64,000 nucleotides of DNA from positions 62,001 through 126,000 of the forward strand of contig CAWESK010000006.1 in the NCBI GenBank assembly GCA_963811685.1. Reading direction: 5' to 3'. The notes beneath the pieces are model-generated. The model did not search any database, was not told where the DNA came from, and was given only the letters and a program-made list of their open reading frames with translations. The DNA comes from CAIWHR01 sp963811685. Its GTDB lineage: Bacteria > Pseudomonadota > Gammaproteobacteria > Burkholderiales > Casimicrobiaceae. Of this stretch, positions 25,392-33,714 are shown in pieces (position 1 is the stretch's first letter; every line of letters starts with the position of its first letter). A program made the translations under genes and the position numbers.

Positions 25392-26363
25392 TCACCAACT
25401 TCCCGAAGCCCCACCGCCGCCCGAGCTGCCGCCGCCGCCGGAGAATCCGCCACCCCCCGACGACCCCGACGACGAGCTGCCGCTCGACGTGAAGACCATG
25501 CCGCCGATATTTGCGGATCCTTTGGTCTTCATGTCCTCCGATGCCTTCGCGTACCAGGGCATGCGCTTCAGCACGAGCTTGGCGATCGGAAAGCCAATCA
25601 CGTAGGTCGCCAGCACTCCCAGCGTCGCCTTCGGACCGATCACGATGATCGGAAACATCGCCCAGAACGGAATCAGGAACAAGTAGAGAAACCAGCCCAT
25701 GCCGGGCGTCATCACGCCGACGACCGTGAAGACGCCGATGACGCCGAAAATGAAGCAGCCGAGCAGGATCCGCATGTACCACGGGATGTCCGGCCCCTCG
25801 AATTCGAACGACGATTTCCTGCTGGCGGAGGGAACGTCGGCGAAATTCGCGGTGGTCCCGGCCTTGGCTCCCGTTCCCTCGAGCTCAGCGACGATGGCGG
25901 CCACTCCGCCCTCGATCCCGCCGTCGAAGTCGTTGGCGCGGAATGCCGGCGTCATCACGTTGCGGATGATCCGGCTCGCTGCGACGTCCGGCAGCGTGCC
26001 TTCGAGACCGTAGCCCACCTCGATGCGCATCTTGTGGTCCTGCGGCGCGACCACGACGAGCACGCCGTTGTCCTTGCCCTTCTGCCCGAGTTTCCAGGCA
26101 GTGAACACGCGATTCGCATATTCCTCGACGCTCTCGCCGCCCAGCGTCGGAATCGTCAGCACGACTATCTGGTCGGTTGTCTGGTCCTCGTGCGCTTTCG
26201 AAAGGGTCGTTATGCGCTCGCGCGTGGCGGGCTTCAGGATCTCCGCATCGTCGACGACGCGCCCGGTCAGGTACGGGACATCGGAGGCGCCGAATGCGGC
26301 GAGCGACGCCAACAGCAGCGCTGCGCCTCCGATCCGCGGAAAACACGTGCGATGCGCGGTCAT
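25392..26363 (-). CDS. TPM-domain membrane protein (YgcG-like)
   Basis: A 323-residue envelope protein: signal peptide (MTAHRTCFPRIGGAALLLAS), one TPM domain (LTGRVVDDAEILKPATRERI, DQIVVLTIPTLGGESVEEYA, NRVFTAWKLGQKGKDNGVLV, PQDHKMRIEVGYGLEGTLPD, ASRIIRNVMTPAFRANDFDG), two or three membrane helices, and a Ser/Gly-rich tail ending FSGGGGSSGGGGASGSW. TPM domains are proposed to act in membrane-protein maintenance, usually with LemA. The start overlaps the upstream TPM gene stop by 4 bases. Confidence 0.85.
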   Translation of the reverse strand: MTAHRTCFPRIGGAALLLASLAAFGASDVPYLTGRVVDDAEILKPATRERITTLSKAHEDQTTDQIVVLTIPTLGGESVEEYANRVFTAWKLGQKGKDNGVLVVVAPQDHKMRIEVGYGLEGTLPDVAASRIIRNVMTPAFRANDFDGGIEGGVAAIVAELEGTGAKAGTTANFADVPSASRKSSFEFEGPDIPWYMRILLGCFIFGVIGVFTVVGVMTPGMGWFLYLFLIPFWAMFPIIVIGPKATLGVLATYVIGFPIAKLVLKRMPWYAKASEDMKTKGSANIGGMVFTSSGSSSSGSSGGGGFSGGGGSSGGGGASGSW

Positions 26364-27022
26364 TCGTCGTCGGAGCCTGGCGTGAGGAGCCGGTCGGGCA
26401 AGATATCGCCGGTCGCATCGCCGCGTCGAAAGCCCTTGCCGAGGAGCAGCAACTCGAGGGCGTCGAGCCCTGCCGTGAACGCGCCGCGAAGATCGCCCTG
26501 CCGGAACGGTGGCGTCATTACGTCGACGACGTGTTGCCACTCGTCGCGCGTGACGCGTCCTTCGTAACCGCGATCGCCGAAAACTACCGCGACGCGCTCG
26601 AACCGGCTGGCGAAGAGCAGCACGGCAGTCCTGCCAGGAGTCGCGAAGAGCTCGCGCGACAGGAACAGCGCCTTGGCATGACCACGGACCTCCGCTTCCG
26701 CCCGCTCGCGCTGGAGGAACAGGCGCTCGAACGCGGGCCATCCGGTCGCGAGCAGCGCGCACGCGAGTCCCGCGCCGAGGATCGTCGCGACGGCGAAGAG
26801 GACTGCGTCGCCATGAATCCAGTCGGGCCGTTGCCAATCGGCGACAACCACCGCAAGCGATGCGAGCGCCACGCCCAGCGCAAACGCGCGCCAGCGCAGC
26901 CCGTGATGGCGGTCGGAACGCTCGATGACGGCGGTCACGACCTCTGTACCGGTGCGGGCCTCGAAAGCGCGCATCCGCGCTTCGATGGCGGCCGCGTCGA
27001 AGTCCGAGATCACCGCAGGCAT
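26360..27022 (-). CDS. TPM-domain membrane protein
   Basis: A 220-residue protein with a split TPM domain: AIEARMRAFEARTGTEVVTA at the N-terminus, two membrane helices (FALGVALASLAVVVADW, AVLFAVATILGAGLACALLA), then SRELFATPGRTAVLLFASRF, ERVAVVFGDRGYEGRVTRDE and WQHVVDVMTPPFRQGDLRGA. It precedes the YgcG-like gene. In many proteobacteria the pair follows lemA; here lemA is absent and the upstream neighbour is gltL. Confidence 0.85.
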   Translation of the reverse strand: MPAVISDFDAAAIEARMRAFEARTGTEVVTAVIERSDRHHGLRWRAFALGVALASLAVVVADWQRPDWIHGDAVLFAVATILGAGLACALLATGWPAFERLFLQRERAEAEVRGHAKALFLSRELFATPGRTAVLLFASRFERVAVVFGDRGYEGRVTRDEWQHVVDVMTPPFRQGDLRGAFTAGLDALELLLLGKGFRRGDATGDILPDRLLTPGSDDE

Positions 27023-27079
27023 GGGGGCAGCGCGGGACGAGCGCCGGCGCGTGCGACCGTCAACGCCGTCCCCCGCCGG

Positions 27080-27814
27080 TCAGTGCGAGAGGATCTTGGC
27101 CAGGAACTGCTGCGCGCGCTCGGAGCGCGGCTTGCCGAAGAAGTCGTCCTTGGTCGCGTCCTCGACGATCTTGCCCTGGTCCATGAAGATCACGCGATTC
27201 GCGACCTTGCGCGCGAAGCCCATCTCGTGGGTGACGACCATCATCGTCATGCCCTCTTTCGCGAGCAGCACCATGACGTCGAGCACTTCGTTGATCATCT
27301 CGGGGTCGAGCGCCGACGTCGGCTCGTCGAACAGCATGCAGATCGGATCCATCGAGAGCGCGCGCGCGATGGCGACCCGCTGCTGCTGCCCGCCCGAGAG
27401 CTGTCCCGGGAACTTGTCCTTCTGCGCGTTGAGGCCCACTCGGTCGAGGAGCTTCAATCCGCGCTGGACTGCTTCATCCTTGCCACGGTTCAGCACCTTG
27501 ATCTGCGCCAGCGTCAGATTCTCCGTGATCGACAGGTGCGGGAACAATTCGAAGTGCTGGAACACCATGCCGACTCGCGCGCGCAGCTTTGGCAGGTTCG
27601 TCTTCGGATCGTGCACGGGAATGCCGTCGACGGTGACCTGCCCCTTCTGGAATGGCTCCAATGCATTCACGCATTTGATCAGCGTCGACTTGCCTGAGCC
27701 GGACGGCCCGCAGACGACGATCACTTCGCCTTTTTCGACCTTCGTCGTGCAGTCGGTGAGGACCTGGAACTGGCCGTACCACTTCGAGACGTTGTCGATG
27801 GCTATCATGGGCAT
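27080..27814 (-). CDS. gltL: Glutamate/aspartate ABC transporter ATP-binding protein GltL
   Basis: Cytoplasmic ATPase of the polar amino acid transporter family, 244 residues. Walker A is CGPSGSGKSTLIKCVNALEP, Q loop VFQHFELFPHLS, signature LSGGQQQRVAIARAL, Walker B ICMLFDEPTSALDPE and switch His in VVTHEMGFARKVANRVIFMD. It is the last gene of the leftward gltI-gltJ-gltK-gltL set, 13 bases after gltK. A start two codons downstream (third residue Met) is equally possible. Confidence 0.95.
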   Translation of the reverse strand: MPMIAIDNVSKWYGQFQVLTDCTTKVEKGEVIVVCGPSGSGKSTLIKCVNALEPFQKGQVTVDGIPVHDPKTNLPKLRARVGMVFQHFELFPHLSITENLTLAQIKVLNRGKDEAVQRGLKLLDRVGLNAQKDKFPGQLSGGQQQRVAIARALSMDPICMLFDEPTSALDPEMINEVLDVMVLLAKEGMTMMVVTHEMGFARKVANRVIFMDQGKIVEDATKDDFFGKPRSERAQQFLAKILSH

Positions 27815-27827
27815 GGTGAGGGTCTTT

Positions 27828-28511
27828 CTAGCGGATGACGGCGATCTTCTTCTGCAGCTGCTTCACGCCGTAGGACAGCGTGTAGCAAAGCACGAAGTAG
27901 ACGACCGCAACGAAGGTGTACATCTCGATCAGCCGACCGTCGCGCTGGGCGATCTTCGAGGCGGCGCCGGTGAAGTCGGTGGCCGAGATCACGTAGACGA
28001 GCGAGGTGTCCTGGAACAGGATGATCGTCTGCGTCAGGATCAACGGGATCATGTTGCGGAACGCCTGCGGCAGGATCACGAGGCGCATCGCCTGCCCGTA
28101 GGTCAGCCCCAGCGCGTAGGCCGAATGCACCTGGCCGCGCGCGATCGACTGGATGCCGGCCCGCATGATCTCGCAGAAATACGCCGCCTCGAACATGATG
28201 AAGGTGATGATCGCGGTGCGCTCGGCGCCGATCTGAGGCGGTCGCTCGCCGCCGGTGATGATCTGCAGCACCTGCGGCATCAGGAAGAAGAACCAGAACA
28301 GCACGAGCACGAGCGGGATCGACCGCATCAGGTTCACGTAGCCGGCGGCGACGTTGGACAGGATCTTCGAGGGGGACAGCCGCGCGAGTGCGAGCAGCGT
28401 CCCGAAGAACAGTCCGCCGAGCGCCGCGATCGCGGTCAGCTGGACCGTGTAGAGGAAACCCTTCCACAGGAAGGGCAGCGACCGGCTGATGACGTCGAAG
28501 TCGAGGTTCAT
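27828..28511 (-). CDS. gltK: Glutamate/aspartate ABC transporter permease GltK
   Basis: HisM/GlnP-type membrane permease, 227 residues, with about five helices. N-terminal FLWKGFLYTVQLTAIAALGG, then NVAAGYVNLMRSIPLVLVLF, and the EAA coupling loop SAYALGLTYGQAMRLVILPQ with AFRNMIPLILTQTIILFQDT. The loop contacts GltL. Gene order and 11-base spacing to gltJ support one operon. Confidence 0.95.
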   Translation of the reverse strand: MNLDFDVISRSLPFLWKGFLYTVQLTAIAALGGLFFGTLLALARLSPSKILSNVAAGYVNLMRSIPLVLVLFWFFFLMPQVLQIITGGERPPQIGAERTAIITFIMFEAAYFCEIMRAGIQSIARGQVHSAYALGLTYGQAMRLVILPQAFRNMIPLILTQTIILFQDTSLVYVISATDFTGAASKIAQRDGRLIEMYTFVAVVYFVLCYTLSYGVKQLQKKIAVIR

Positions 28512-28522
28512 CGCCTAGGGCC

Positions 28523-29260
28523 CTATTTCCCGCCGCCGATGTAGCCCGGCACGGCGACGCGCTTCTCGATCACTGCCATCACACGGTTCGCCGTCATCGC
28601 GATCACGATGTAGACGAGCGTGGCCGCCGTGAAAGCCTCGAAGAAGTGGAACGTGTACTCGCCCATCTCGCGCGAGCGAAACGTGAGCTCGGCAAGCCCG
28701 ATCGTGAGCGCGATCGACGAGTTCTTGATCAGGTTCATCGTCTCGCTCGTGAGCGGCGGAATCACGATGCGGAACGCCATCGGCAGCAGCACGAACCGGT
28801 AGACCTGCGGTTGCGTGAGGCCGAGCGCCATCCCGGCCATCCGCTGGCCCCGGGGCAGCGACTGGATGCCGGCGCGAACCTGCTCCGCGACCCGCGCCGA
28901 CGTGAACAGGCCCAGGCAGATCACCGCGAGCACGAATTGCCCGTACAACGGATCCACCTTGACGATCCATGCCTTGAGAGGCGGGATGAACTCCGGGATG
29001 ACGAAATACCAGAGGAACATCTGCACGAGCAGAGGGATGTTGCGGAAGAGCTCGACCCACGCGTTGCCGAAGCGCACGAGCCAGGACTGCTGCGTCGTGC
29101 GGATCGTGCCGATCAGCGAGCCGAAGGCCATCGCGATGATCCACGCGCAAGCCGACACGCCGAGCGTCCACCAGAGCCCCGAGATCAGCAGGTCAAGGTA
29201 GGTCTCCCCACCGCCCGGAAGCTCCGTGAGGAAGATGCTCCAGTCGAGATTGAACTTCAT
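28523..29260 (-). CDS. gltJ: Glutamate/aspartate ABC transporter permease GltJ
   Basis: Second permease of the complex, 245 residues from ATG at 29260, which has an upstream GGGAGGGG ribosome binding site. N-terminus MKFNLDWSIFLTE, then LLISGLWWTLGVSACAWIIA, VELFRNIPLLVQMFLWYFVI, and the EAA loop MAGMALGLTQPQVYRFVLLP. The insert EFIPPLKAWIVKVDPLYGQF is typical of GltJ. A stem-loop (29294-29335) separates it from gltI. Confidence 0.95.
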   Translation of the reverse strand: MKFNLDWSIFLTELPGGGETYLDLLISGLWWTLGVSACAWIIAMAFGSLIGTIRTTQQSWLVRFGNAWVELFRNIPLLVQMFLWYFVIPEFIPPLKAWIVKVDPLYGQFVLAVICLGLFTSARVAEQVRAGIQSLPRGQRMAGMALGLTQPQVYRFVLLPMAFRIVIPPLTSETMNLIKNSSIALTIGLAELTFRSREMGEYTFHFFEAFTAATLVYIVIAMTANRVMAVIEKRVAVPGYIGGGK

Positions 29261-29293
29261 CGTCCGTCCCCTCCCGCTCCGGACATCGCCGTC

Positions 29294-29335
29294 CAAAAAG
29301 CGAAGGGCCGGAAGCGCTGCTCTGCCATCCGGCCC
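29294..29335 (-). terminator. Intercistronic stem-loop with U-tract between gltI and gltJ
   Basis: Read leftward, GGGCCGGA (29335-29328) pairs with TCCGGCCC (29312-29305) around a 15-base loop, followed by TTCGCTTTTT. It has terminator form but lies inside the operon, so partial termination or mRNA stabilisation that yields more binding protein than permease is likely. Confidence 0.7.
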
Positions 29336-29368
29336 CGTCGCGTCGGTCAGCGACCCGCGGCAATCCGG

Positions 29369-30268
29369 CTATTCGACGCCCTTGTCGTTCGGGTTCTTGA
29401 ACGCCTCCCGCAGCGCCTGCGGCTCCTCGAAGCTCAGGTTGACGTTCTTCGGCGGAATCGGGCTCAGGAACCACTTGGCGTAGATCTTGTCGACCTCTCC
29501 CGATTTCATCACGCCGCCGATCGTCTTGTCGACGAGCGCCTTGAACTGCGGATCGTCCCGACGCAGCATCATGCTGTACGGCTCGGTACGCAGCGACTCA
29601 TCCTTCAGGATCACATAGTCACCCGGGTTCGGCGAGTTCGCGATGAGCCCCGCGAGCAGGATGTCGTCCATTATGAAGGCCGACGTCCGGCCCTGCGACA
29701 TGAGCAGGAACGATTCCGCGTGGTCCTTGGCGTCGATCGACTTGATGTCGGCGTTCTTCGTCTTGTCGTACTTCTTGAGAAGGGGCACCGAGGTGGTGCC
29801 GGCCGTCGTCGAAATCGTCTTGCCTTGGAGGTCGGCCAGCGACTTGATCCCGGAGTCTTTCTTCACCGCCGCGGTGACGTTGATGATGAAGTAGGTCGGG
29901 CCGAACGCCACCTGCTTCTGCCGATCGACGCTGTTGGTCGTCGAGCCGCACTCGAGGTCGATGTTACCGGCCTGCAGCTGCGGGATCCGGTTGCCCGAGG
30001 TCACCGGCTGCAGGTTGACCTTGAGATTCGGCATCTTGAGGTCGGCCTTGACCGCGTCGACGACCTTCATGCAGAGGTCCATTGCGTAGCCGATCGGCTG
30101 CTGCTTGTCGTCGAGGTAGGAGAACGGGATCGACGACTCGCGGTAACCAAGAGTGATCGCTCCGGTGTCCTTGACCTTCTTGAGCGTGCCCGTGAGCTCC
30201 TGCGCCTGGGCGGTGAGCGCGAACGCGGCGGCGACTAACGCGAATCCGGCTTTGGGGAGCAGCTTCAT
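29369..30268 (-). CDS. gltI: Glutamate/aspartate periplasmic binding protein GltI
   Basis: Periplasmic receptor, 299 residues from ATG at 30268 (AGGAGA 6-7 bases upstream). Signal peptide MKLLPKAGFALVAAAFALTA ending AQAQE. Mature protein shows GYRESSIPFSYLDDKQQPIG, YAMDLCMKVVDAVKADLKMP, VTSGNRIPQLQAGNIDLECG, STTNSVDRQKQVAF, KTISTTAGTTSVPLLKKYDK and the ligand Asp in SAFIMDDILLAGLIANSPNP. First gene of the operon; a divergent promoter region separates it from nnr. Confidence 0.95.
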   Translation of the reverse strand: MKLLPKAGFALVAAAFALTAQAQELTGTLKKVKDTGAITLGYRESSIPFSYLDDKQQPIGYAMDLCMKVVDAVKADLKMPNLKVNLQPVTSGNRIPQLQAGNIDLECGSTTNSVDRQKQVAFGPTYFIINVTAAVKKDSGIKSLADLQGKTISTTAGTTSVPLLKKYDKTKNADIKSIDAKDHAESFLLMSQGRTSAFIMDDILLAGLIANSPNPGDYVILKDESLRTEPYSMMLRRDDPQFKALVDKTIGGVMKSGEVDKIYAKWFLSPIPPKNVNLSFEEPQALREAFKNPNDKGVE

Positions 30269-30419
30269 TCGATTTCTCCTGTGGATCGGCCCGAGCGGGG
30301 CCATTGAGGTCGTGCGGATGGGTGATGAGGCATATCGGCCGCCAGGCGCCCGGCGTTGTCGCCGGGTCGAAGCGGAGATCGACTGGCTAGTGTAGCGGCG
30401 ACCCCGCGGGTTTGTCCAT

Positions 30420-30446
30420 TTGGGACGCTCGGCGGCAGCCTATAAT
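30420..30446 (+). promoter_or_regulatory. Promoter-like pair TTGGGA / TATAAT before nnr
   Basis: TTGGGA (30420-30425) and a perfect TATAAT (30441-30446) are 15 bases apart. Only 6 bases lie between the -10 and the nnr ATG at 30453, so the transcript would begin at the start codon itself; there is no Shine-Dalgarno sequence. Confidence 0.55.
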
Positions 30447-30452
30447 TCCGCC

Positions 30453-31940
30453 ATGGCCCTTCTGCCCGCGCTCGCGCCGGTCTGTCGAAGCAACGAGCTG
30501 CGGACCATCGAGGCCGCCGCGCGGGATCTGCCGCTGATGTCGCGGGCGGGGCTCGCCGCGGCCGAGGTCGCCCGGACGATGGCCGGCGAGCGCGGGGGGG
30601 CGGTCCTCGTGCTCGCGGGACCCGGGAACAACGGCGGCGACGCCTTCGTAGTCGCGCGCTGGCTGCGGCAATGGTTCTTCGCGCCGATCGTCTTCTTTCG
30701 CGGCGATCTGTCGCAGGCCCCGCCCGATGCGGCGGCGGCCCACCGGGCGTATCTCGACGCCGGCGGCACGACGGTCGCAGACATTCCCGCGGATTGGCGC
30801 GGCACGCTGATCGTCGATGGGCTCTTCGGCATCGGCCTCACGCGACCGATGGCGGCCGACTACGCGACGATCGTCGAACGCGCCAATGCATCCGGTGCGC
30901 CCATTCTCGCCCTCGACGTGCCGAGCGGCTTGGACGCGGACACCGGCGTGGCGCGCGGCACCGCCATCCGCGCGAGCGCAACCGCGACGTTCATCGCGCT
31001 TAAGCCCGGCCTTCTCACCGGTCCCGATTGCGATCTTGCGGGGGCCGTGTCGGTCCACGGACTCGATGTCGACGCCAGCGCCGCGAAGGGGCGTCGCCTC
31101 GATTGGCCCGCGCTCGCCGCGGCGCTGCCGGAGGTTCTTCGCCGGCGCGCGCGCAACGCGCACAAGGGAACCTTCGGCACGCTCGGCATCCTCGGCGGCG
31201 CTGCGGGAATGGTCGGCGCGCCGCTTCTCGCCGGACGCGCGGCGCTGCACGCAGGCGCCGGCAAAGTCTGGATCGGCTTCGTCGCCGGCGATCCTCCTCC
31301 GATCGACGCCACGCAACCGGAGCTGATGTTGCGCACGGCCGACCGCGTCGTCGGTGCCGGCGCGAGCGCGCTGGTCTGCGGCCCGGGTCTCGGCACCGAC
31401 AGCCCGGCCGGCGCGATACTGCTGCGCGCAATTCGCGAGGACGTTCCGCTCGTGCTCGACGCCGACGCGCTGAACCTGATCGCCGCGCAGCGTGATCTCG
31501 CAGCGGCGGTCGTCGCACGCAAGGCGCCTACGCTCGCCACGCCGCATCCGGCCGAGGCGGCGCGCCTGCTTGGCCAAACGGTGCCCGAGGTCCAGGGCGA
31601 CCGCCTCGCCGCCGCACAGGCCGTCGCGACGCTGCTCGGTGCGTCGGTCGTGCTGAAAGGCGCGGGCAGCGTGCTCGCGCACCCGGACGGGACATGGGAC
31701 ATCAACGCAAGCGGCAATCCGGGCCTCGCCTCCGCCGGCACCGGTGACACGCTGGCCGGATTCGCCGGCGCATTCCTCGCGCAGGGCATCGACGCGAAAG
31801 CGGCGTTGCGCCTCGCCGTATGCTTGCACGGCGCCGCGGCGGACGCCTGTGTAGCCGAAGGACGCGGTCCGGTCGGGCTCACCGCATCGGAGCTCGCGCC
31901 CGTTGCACGCGCTCTGCTGAATTCTGCCGCTAAGGGATAA
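30453..31940 (+). CDS. nnr: Bifunctional NAD(P)H-hydrate repair enzyme Nnr (epimerase + dehydratase)
   Basis: Repairs hydrated NADH/NADPH. 495 residues. The N-terminal YjeF_N epimerase domain (1-215) has LVLAGPGNNGGDAFVVARWL, VDGLFGIGLTRPMAADYATI and LALDVPSGLDADTG. The C-terminal ADP-dependent dehydratase domain has NAHKGTFGTLGILGGAAGMV, ALVCGPGLGTDSPAG, LVLDADALNLIAA, TLATPHPAEAARLLG and the catalytic SAGTGDTLAGFAGAFLAQG. Intact frame. Its 3' end overlaps the convergent qor gene by 11 bases. Confidence 0.95.
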   Translation: MALLPALAPVCRSNELRTIEAAARDLPLMSRAGLAAAEVARTMAGERGGAVLVLAGPGNNGGDAFVVARWLRQWFFAPIVFFRGDLSQAPPDAAAAHRAYLDAGGTTVADIPADWRGTLIVDGLFGIGLTRPMAADYATIVERANASGAPILALDVPSGLDADTGVARGTAIRASATATFIALKPGLLTGPDCDLAGAVSVHGLDVDASAAKGRRLDWPALAAALPEVLRRRARNAHKGTFGTLGILGGAAGMVGAPLLAGRAALHAGAGKVWIGFVAGDPPPIDATQPELMLRTADRVVGAGASALVCGPGLGTDSPAGAILLRAIREDVPLVLDADALNLIAAQRDLAAAVVARKAPTLATPHPAEAARLLGQTVPEVQGDRLAAAQAVATLLGASVVLKGAGSVLAHPDGTWDINASGNPGLASAGTGDTLAGFAGAFLAQGIDAKAALRLAVCLHGAAADACVAEGRGPVGLTASELAPVARALLNSAAKG

Positions 31941-32904
31941 GCACGGTCGCGCCGGTCGTCGCGCGCGATTCGAGCGCGCGATGCGCGGCCGCGGCATCCT
32001 TCAGCGGAAACGTCTGCCGCGGCTCGCTGACGATCTTGCCGGCCAGCACGAGGTCGAACAGCTCCTTGGCCATCGCCGCGATGTCCTCGCGTTTCGCCGC
32101 ATAGGTGAAAAGCGTCGGTCGCGTCACGTACAGCGAGCCTTTCGCCGTCAGCAGCATGATGTCGAGCGGCGGCACCGGTCCCGACGCGTTGCCGTAGCTC
32201 ACGAACAAGCCGCGCGGCGACAGGCAATCGAGCGATGCGGGAAAGGTGTCCTTGCCCACGCCGTCATAGACGACCGGCACGCCCTTGCCGCCGGTGAGCG
32301 CCTTCGTGCGCTCGACGAAATTCTCCCGCGTGTAGACGATCGTTTCCGCGCAGCCGTTCGCCTTGGCGAGCGCCGCCTTGTCGTCCGAGCCCACGGTGCC
32401 GATCATCGTGACGCCGAGCGCCCTTGCCCACTGGCACGCGATGAGGCCTACGCCGCCCGCCGCCGCGTGGAACAGGATCGTCTCGCCCGCCTTGAGGCGA
32501 TAGGTCTGGCGAAACAGGTACTGGACGGTGAAGCCTTTCAGCATCAGCGTCGCCGCCATGCGATCGGAAATGCCGTCGGGCAGCTTGACGAGCCGGTCGG
32601 CCGGCATCACGCGGACCTCGCTGTACGCGCCGAGCGGGCCGCCGCAATAGGCAACGCGATCCCCGGGCTTCACCCAGTCCACACCGCTTCCCACCGCCTC
32701 GACGACGCCGGCCGCCTCGCCGCCGATGCCGGAGGGCAGCGTCAGCTTGTAGAGCCCGCTGCGATGATAGGTGTCGATGTAGTTGACGCCGACGGCCGTA
32801 TGGCGGACCCGGGCTTCACCCGGTCCGGGGTCGCCGACGGCGACTTCCTTCCACGCGAGGACCTCGGGTCCGCCCGTGCTTTCAATCTGAATGGCATGCG
32901 GCAT
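31930..32904 (-). CDS. qor: NADPH:quinone oxidoreductase (zinc-free MDR family)
   Basis: Cytosolic NADPH-dependent quinone reductase of the medium-chain dehydrogenase family, 324 residues. GVNYIDTYHRSGLYKLTLPS, GGEAAGVVEAVGSGVDWVKP, GDRVAYCGGPLGAYSEVRVM, the nucleotide-binding HAAAGGVGLIACQWARALGV and VVYDGVGKDTFPASLDCLSP are typical of QOR1/zeta-crystallin. The zinc ligands of alcohol dehydrogenases are absent. Convergent with nnr. Confidence 0.93.
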   Translation of the reverse strand: MPHAIQIESTGGPEVLAWKEVAVGDPGPGEARVRHTAVGVNYIDTYHRSGLYKLTLPSGIGGEAAGVVEAVGSGVDWVKPGDRVAYCGGPLGAYSEVRVMPADRLVKLPDGISDRMAATLMLKGFTVQYLFRQTYRLKAGETILFHAAAGGVGLIACQWARALGVTMIGTVGSDDKAALAKANGCAETIVYTRENFVERTKALTGGKGVPVVYDGVGKDTFPASLDCLSPRGLFVSYGNASGPVPPLDIMLLTAKGSLYVTRPTLFTYAAKREDIAAMAKELFDLVLAGKIVSEPRQTFPLKDAAAAHRALESRATTGATVLIP

Positions 32905-32952
32905 CAGCGCTCTCCTGAATCCATGGACCGCGTAGTGTAGTTTATTAGCACC

Positions 32953-33276
32953 TCAGCGATCGCCCTCGATCGCGCCGAACTCGGCGGGAACGCGCGCGTA
33001 GAAGATACTGACCCGCTCGCGGCGCAGAAGATCGAGCAGCGCCGCCGCCTCGTCATCGTCGACCGCGAACTCGACCTCGACGGTCAGATTCGCCGCGAGC
33101 TCGAAGAAATGCTCCTCGTGCAGGATTCCGTGGCGGCCGAATCCGGCGATTGCGCGGAAAGCCGAGCCGCCGTGAATGCCCAGCGCCTTCGCCTGCTCGA
33201 GCAGCCACTCGTGCAGCGCAATATGGCGATGCATGCGGTTTTCGTGCATGTAGAAGCGCAGCAGCGTGCCGGTCAT
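32953..33276 (-). CDS. DUF190-domain protein
   Basis: Small cytosolic protein of the DUF190 family (107 residues): GTLLRFYMHENRMHRHIALH, EWLLEQAKALGIHGGSAFRA, IAGFGRHGILHEEHFFELAA, NLTVEVEFAVDDDEAAALLD. The fold resembles PII-like trimers, but the ligand is unknown. It overlaps the crcB stop by 4 bases. DUF190 next to CrcB is a recurrent pairing, so a role in fluoride export is inferred. Confidence 0.9.
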   Translation of the reverse strand: MTGTLLRFYMHENRMHRHIALHEWLLEQAKALGIHGGSAFRAIAGFGRHGILHEEHFFELAANLTVEVEFAVDDDEAAALLDLLRRERVSIFYARVPAEFGAIEGDR

Positions 33277-33671
33277 GATGACGTTCCCCAGGCATAGAGA
33301 GTGCGGATCAGCAGGATCCCGATCACCGTCATCGCGATCGAGCCGAGCACGTGGCTCGCGATCGTGATCGAGCCCCAAAGGTATTCGCGGCGCATGAGCT
33401 GGGTGACGATCTCGGCCGAAAAGGTCGAGAACGTCGTGAGCCCGCCGAGAAAGCCGGTGGTGACGAGGAGCCGCGCTTCCGGCGGCAACACGGCGTGCCG
33501 CGTCATGATCTCCATTGCGAAGCCCATCAGCAGACCGCCGATCAGGTTCGCCGCCAGCGTGCCGAGCGGGAGCGTCGGAAAGACCGGATTGAGCAGGCTG
33601 CCGAGCCCCCACCGCAACCACGCGCCGACCGCAGCACCGCCGCCCACCGCGAGAATACCGCCCCAAGGCAT
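33273..33671 (-). CDS. crcB: Fluoride exporter CrcB/Fluc
   Basis: Dual-topology fluoride channel, 132 residues from ATG at 33671, with four membrane helices: AVGGGAAVGAWLRWGLGSLL, LPLGTLAANLIGGLLMGFAM, LLVTTGFLGGLTTFSTFSAE (pore phenylalanines and the central sodium-site glycines), IASHVLGSIAMTVIGILLIR. The conserved Asn in AANLIGG is present. No crcB-type riboswitch was recognised; the gene is embedded in an operon 43 bases after the HAD gene. Confidence 0.93.
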   Translation of the reverse strand: MPWGGILAVGGGAAVGAWLRWGLGSLLNPVFPTLPLGTLAANLIGGLLMGFAMEIMTRHAVLPPEARLLVTTGFLGGLTTFSTFSAEIVTQLMRREYLWGSITIASHVLGSIAMTVIGILLIRTLYAWGTSS

Positions 33672-33714
33672 CAGACCCTCCCTTCGCGCAAGCGCACGAG
33701 CGTGACGATCATCG

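Noticed and set aside
33672..33714. Fluoride riboswitch before crcB
   Set aside because: Only 43 bases separate crcB from the upstream gene and no crcB-motif pseudoknot pattern is visible.
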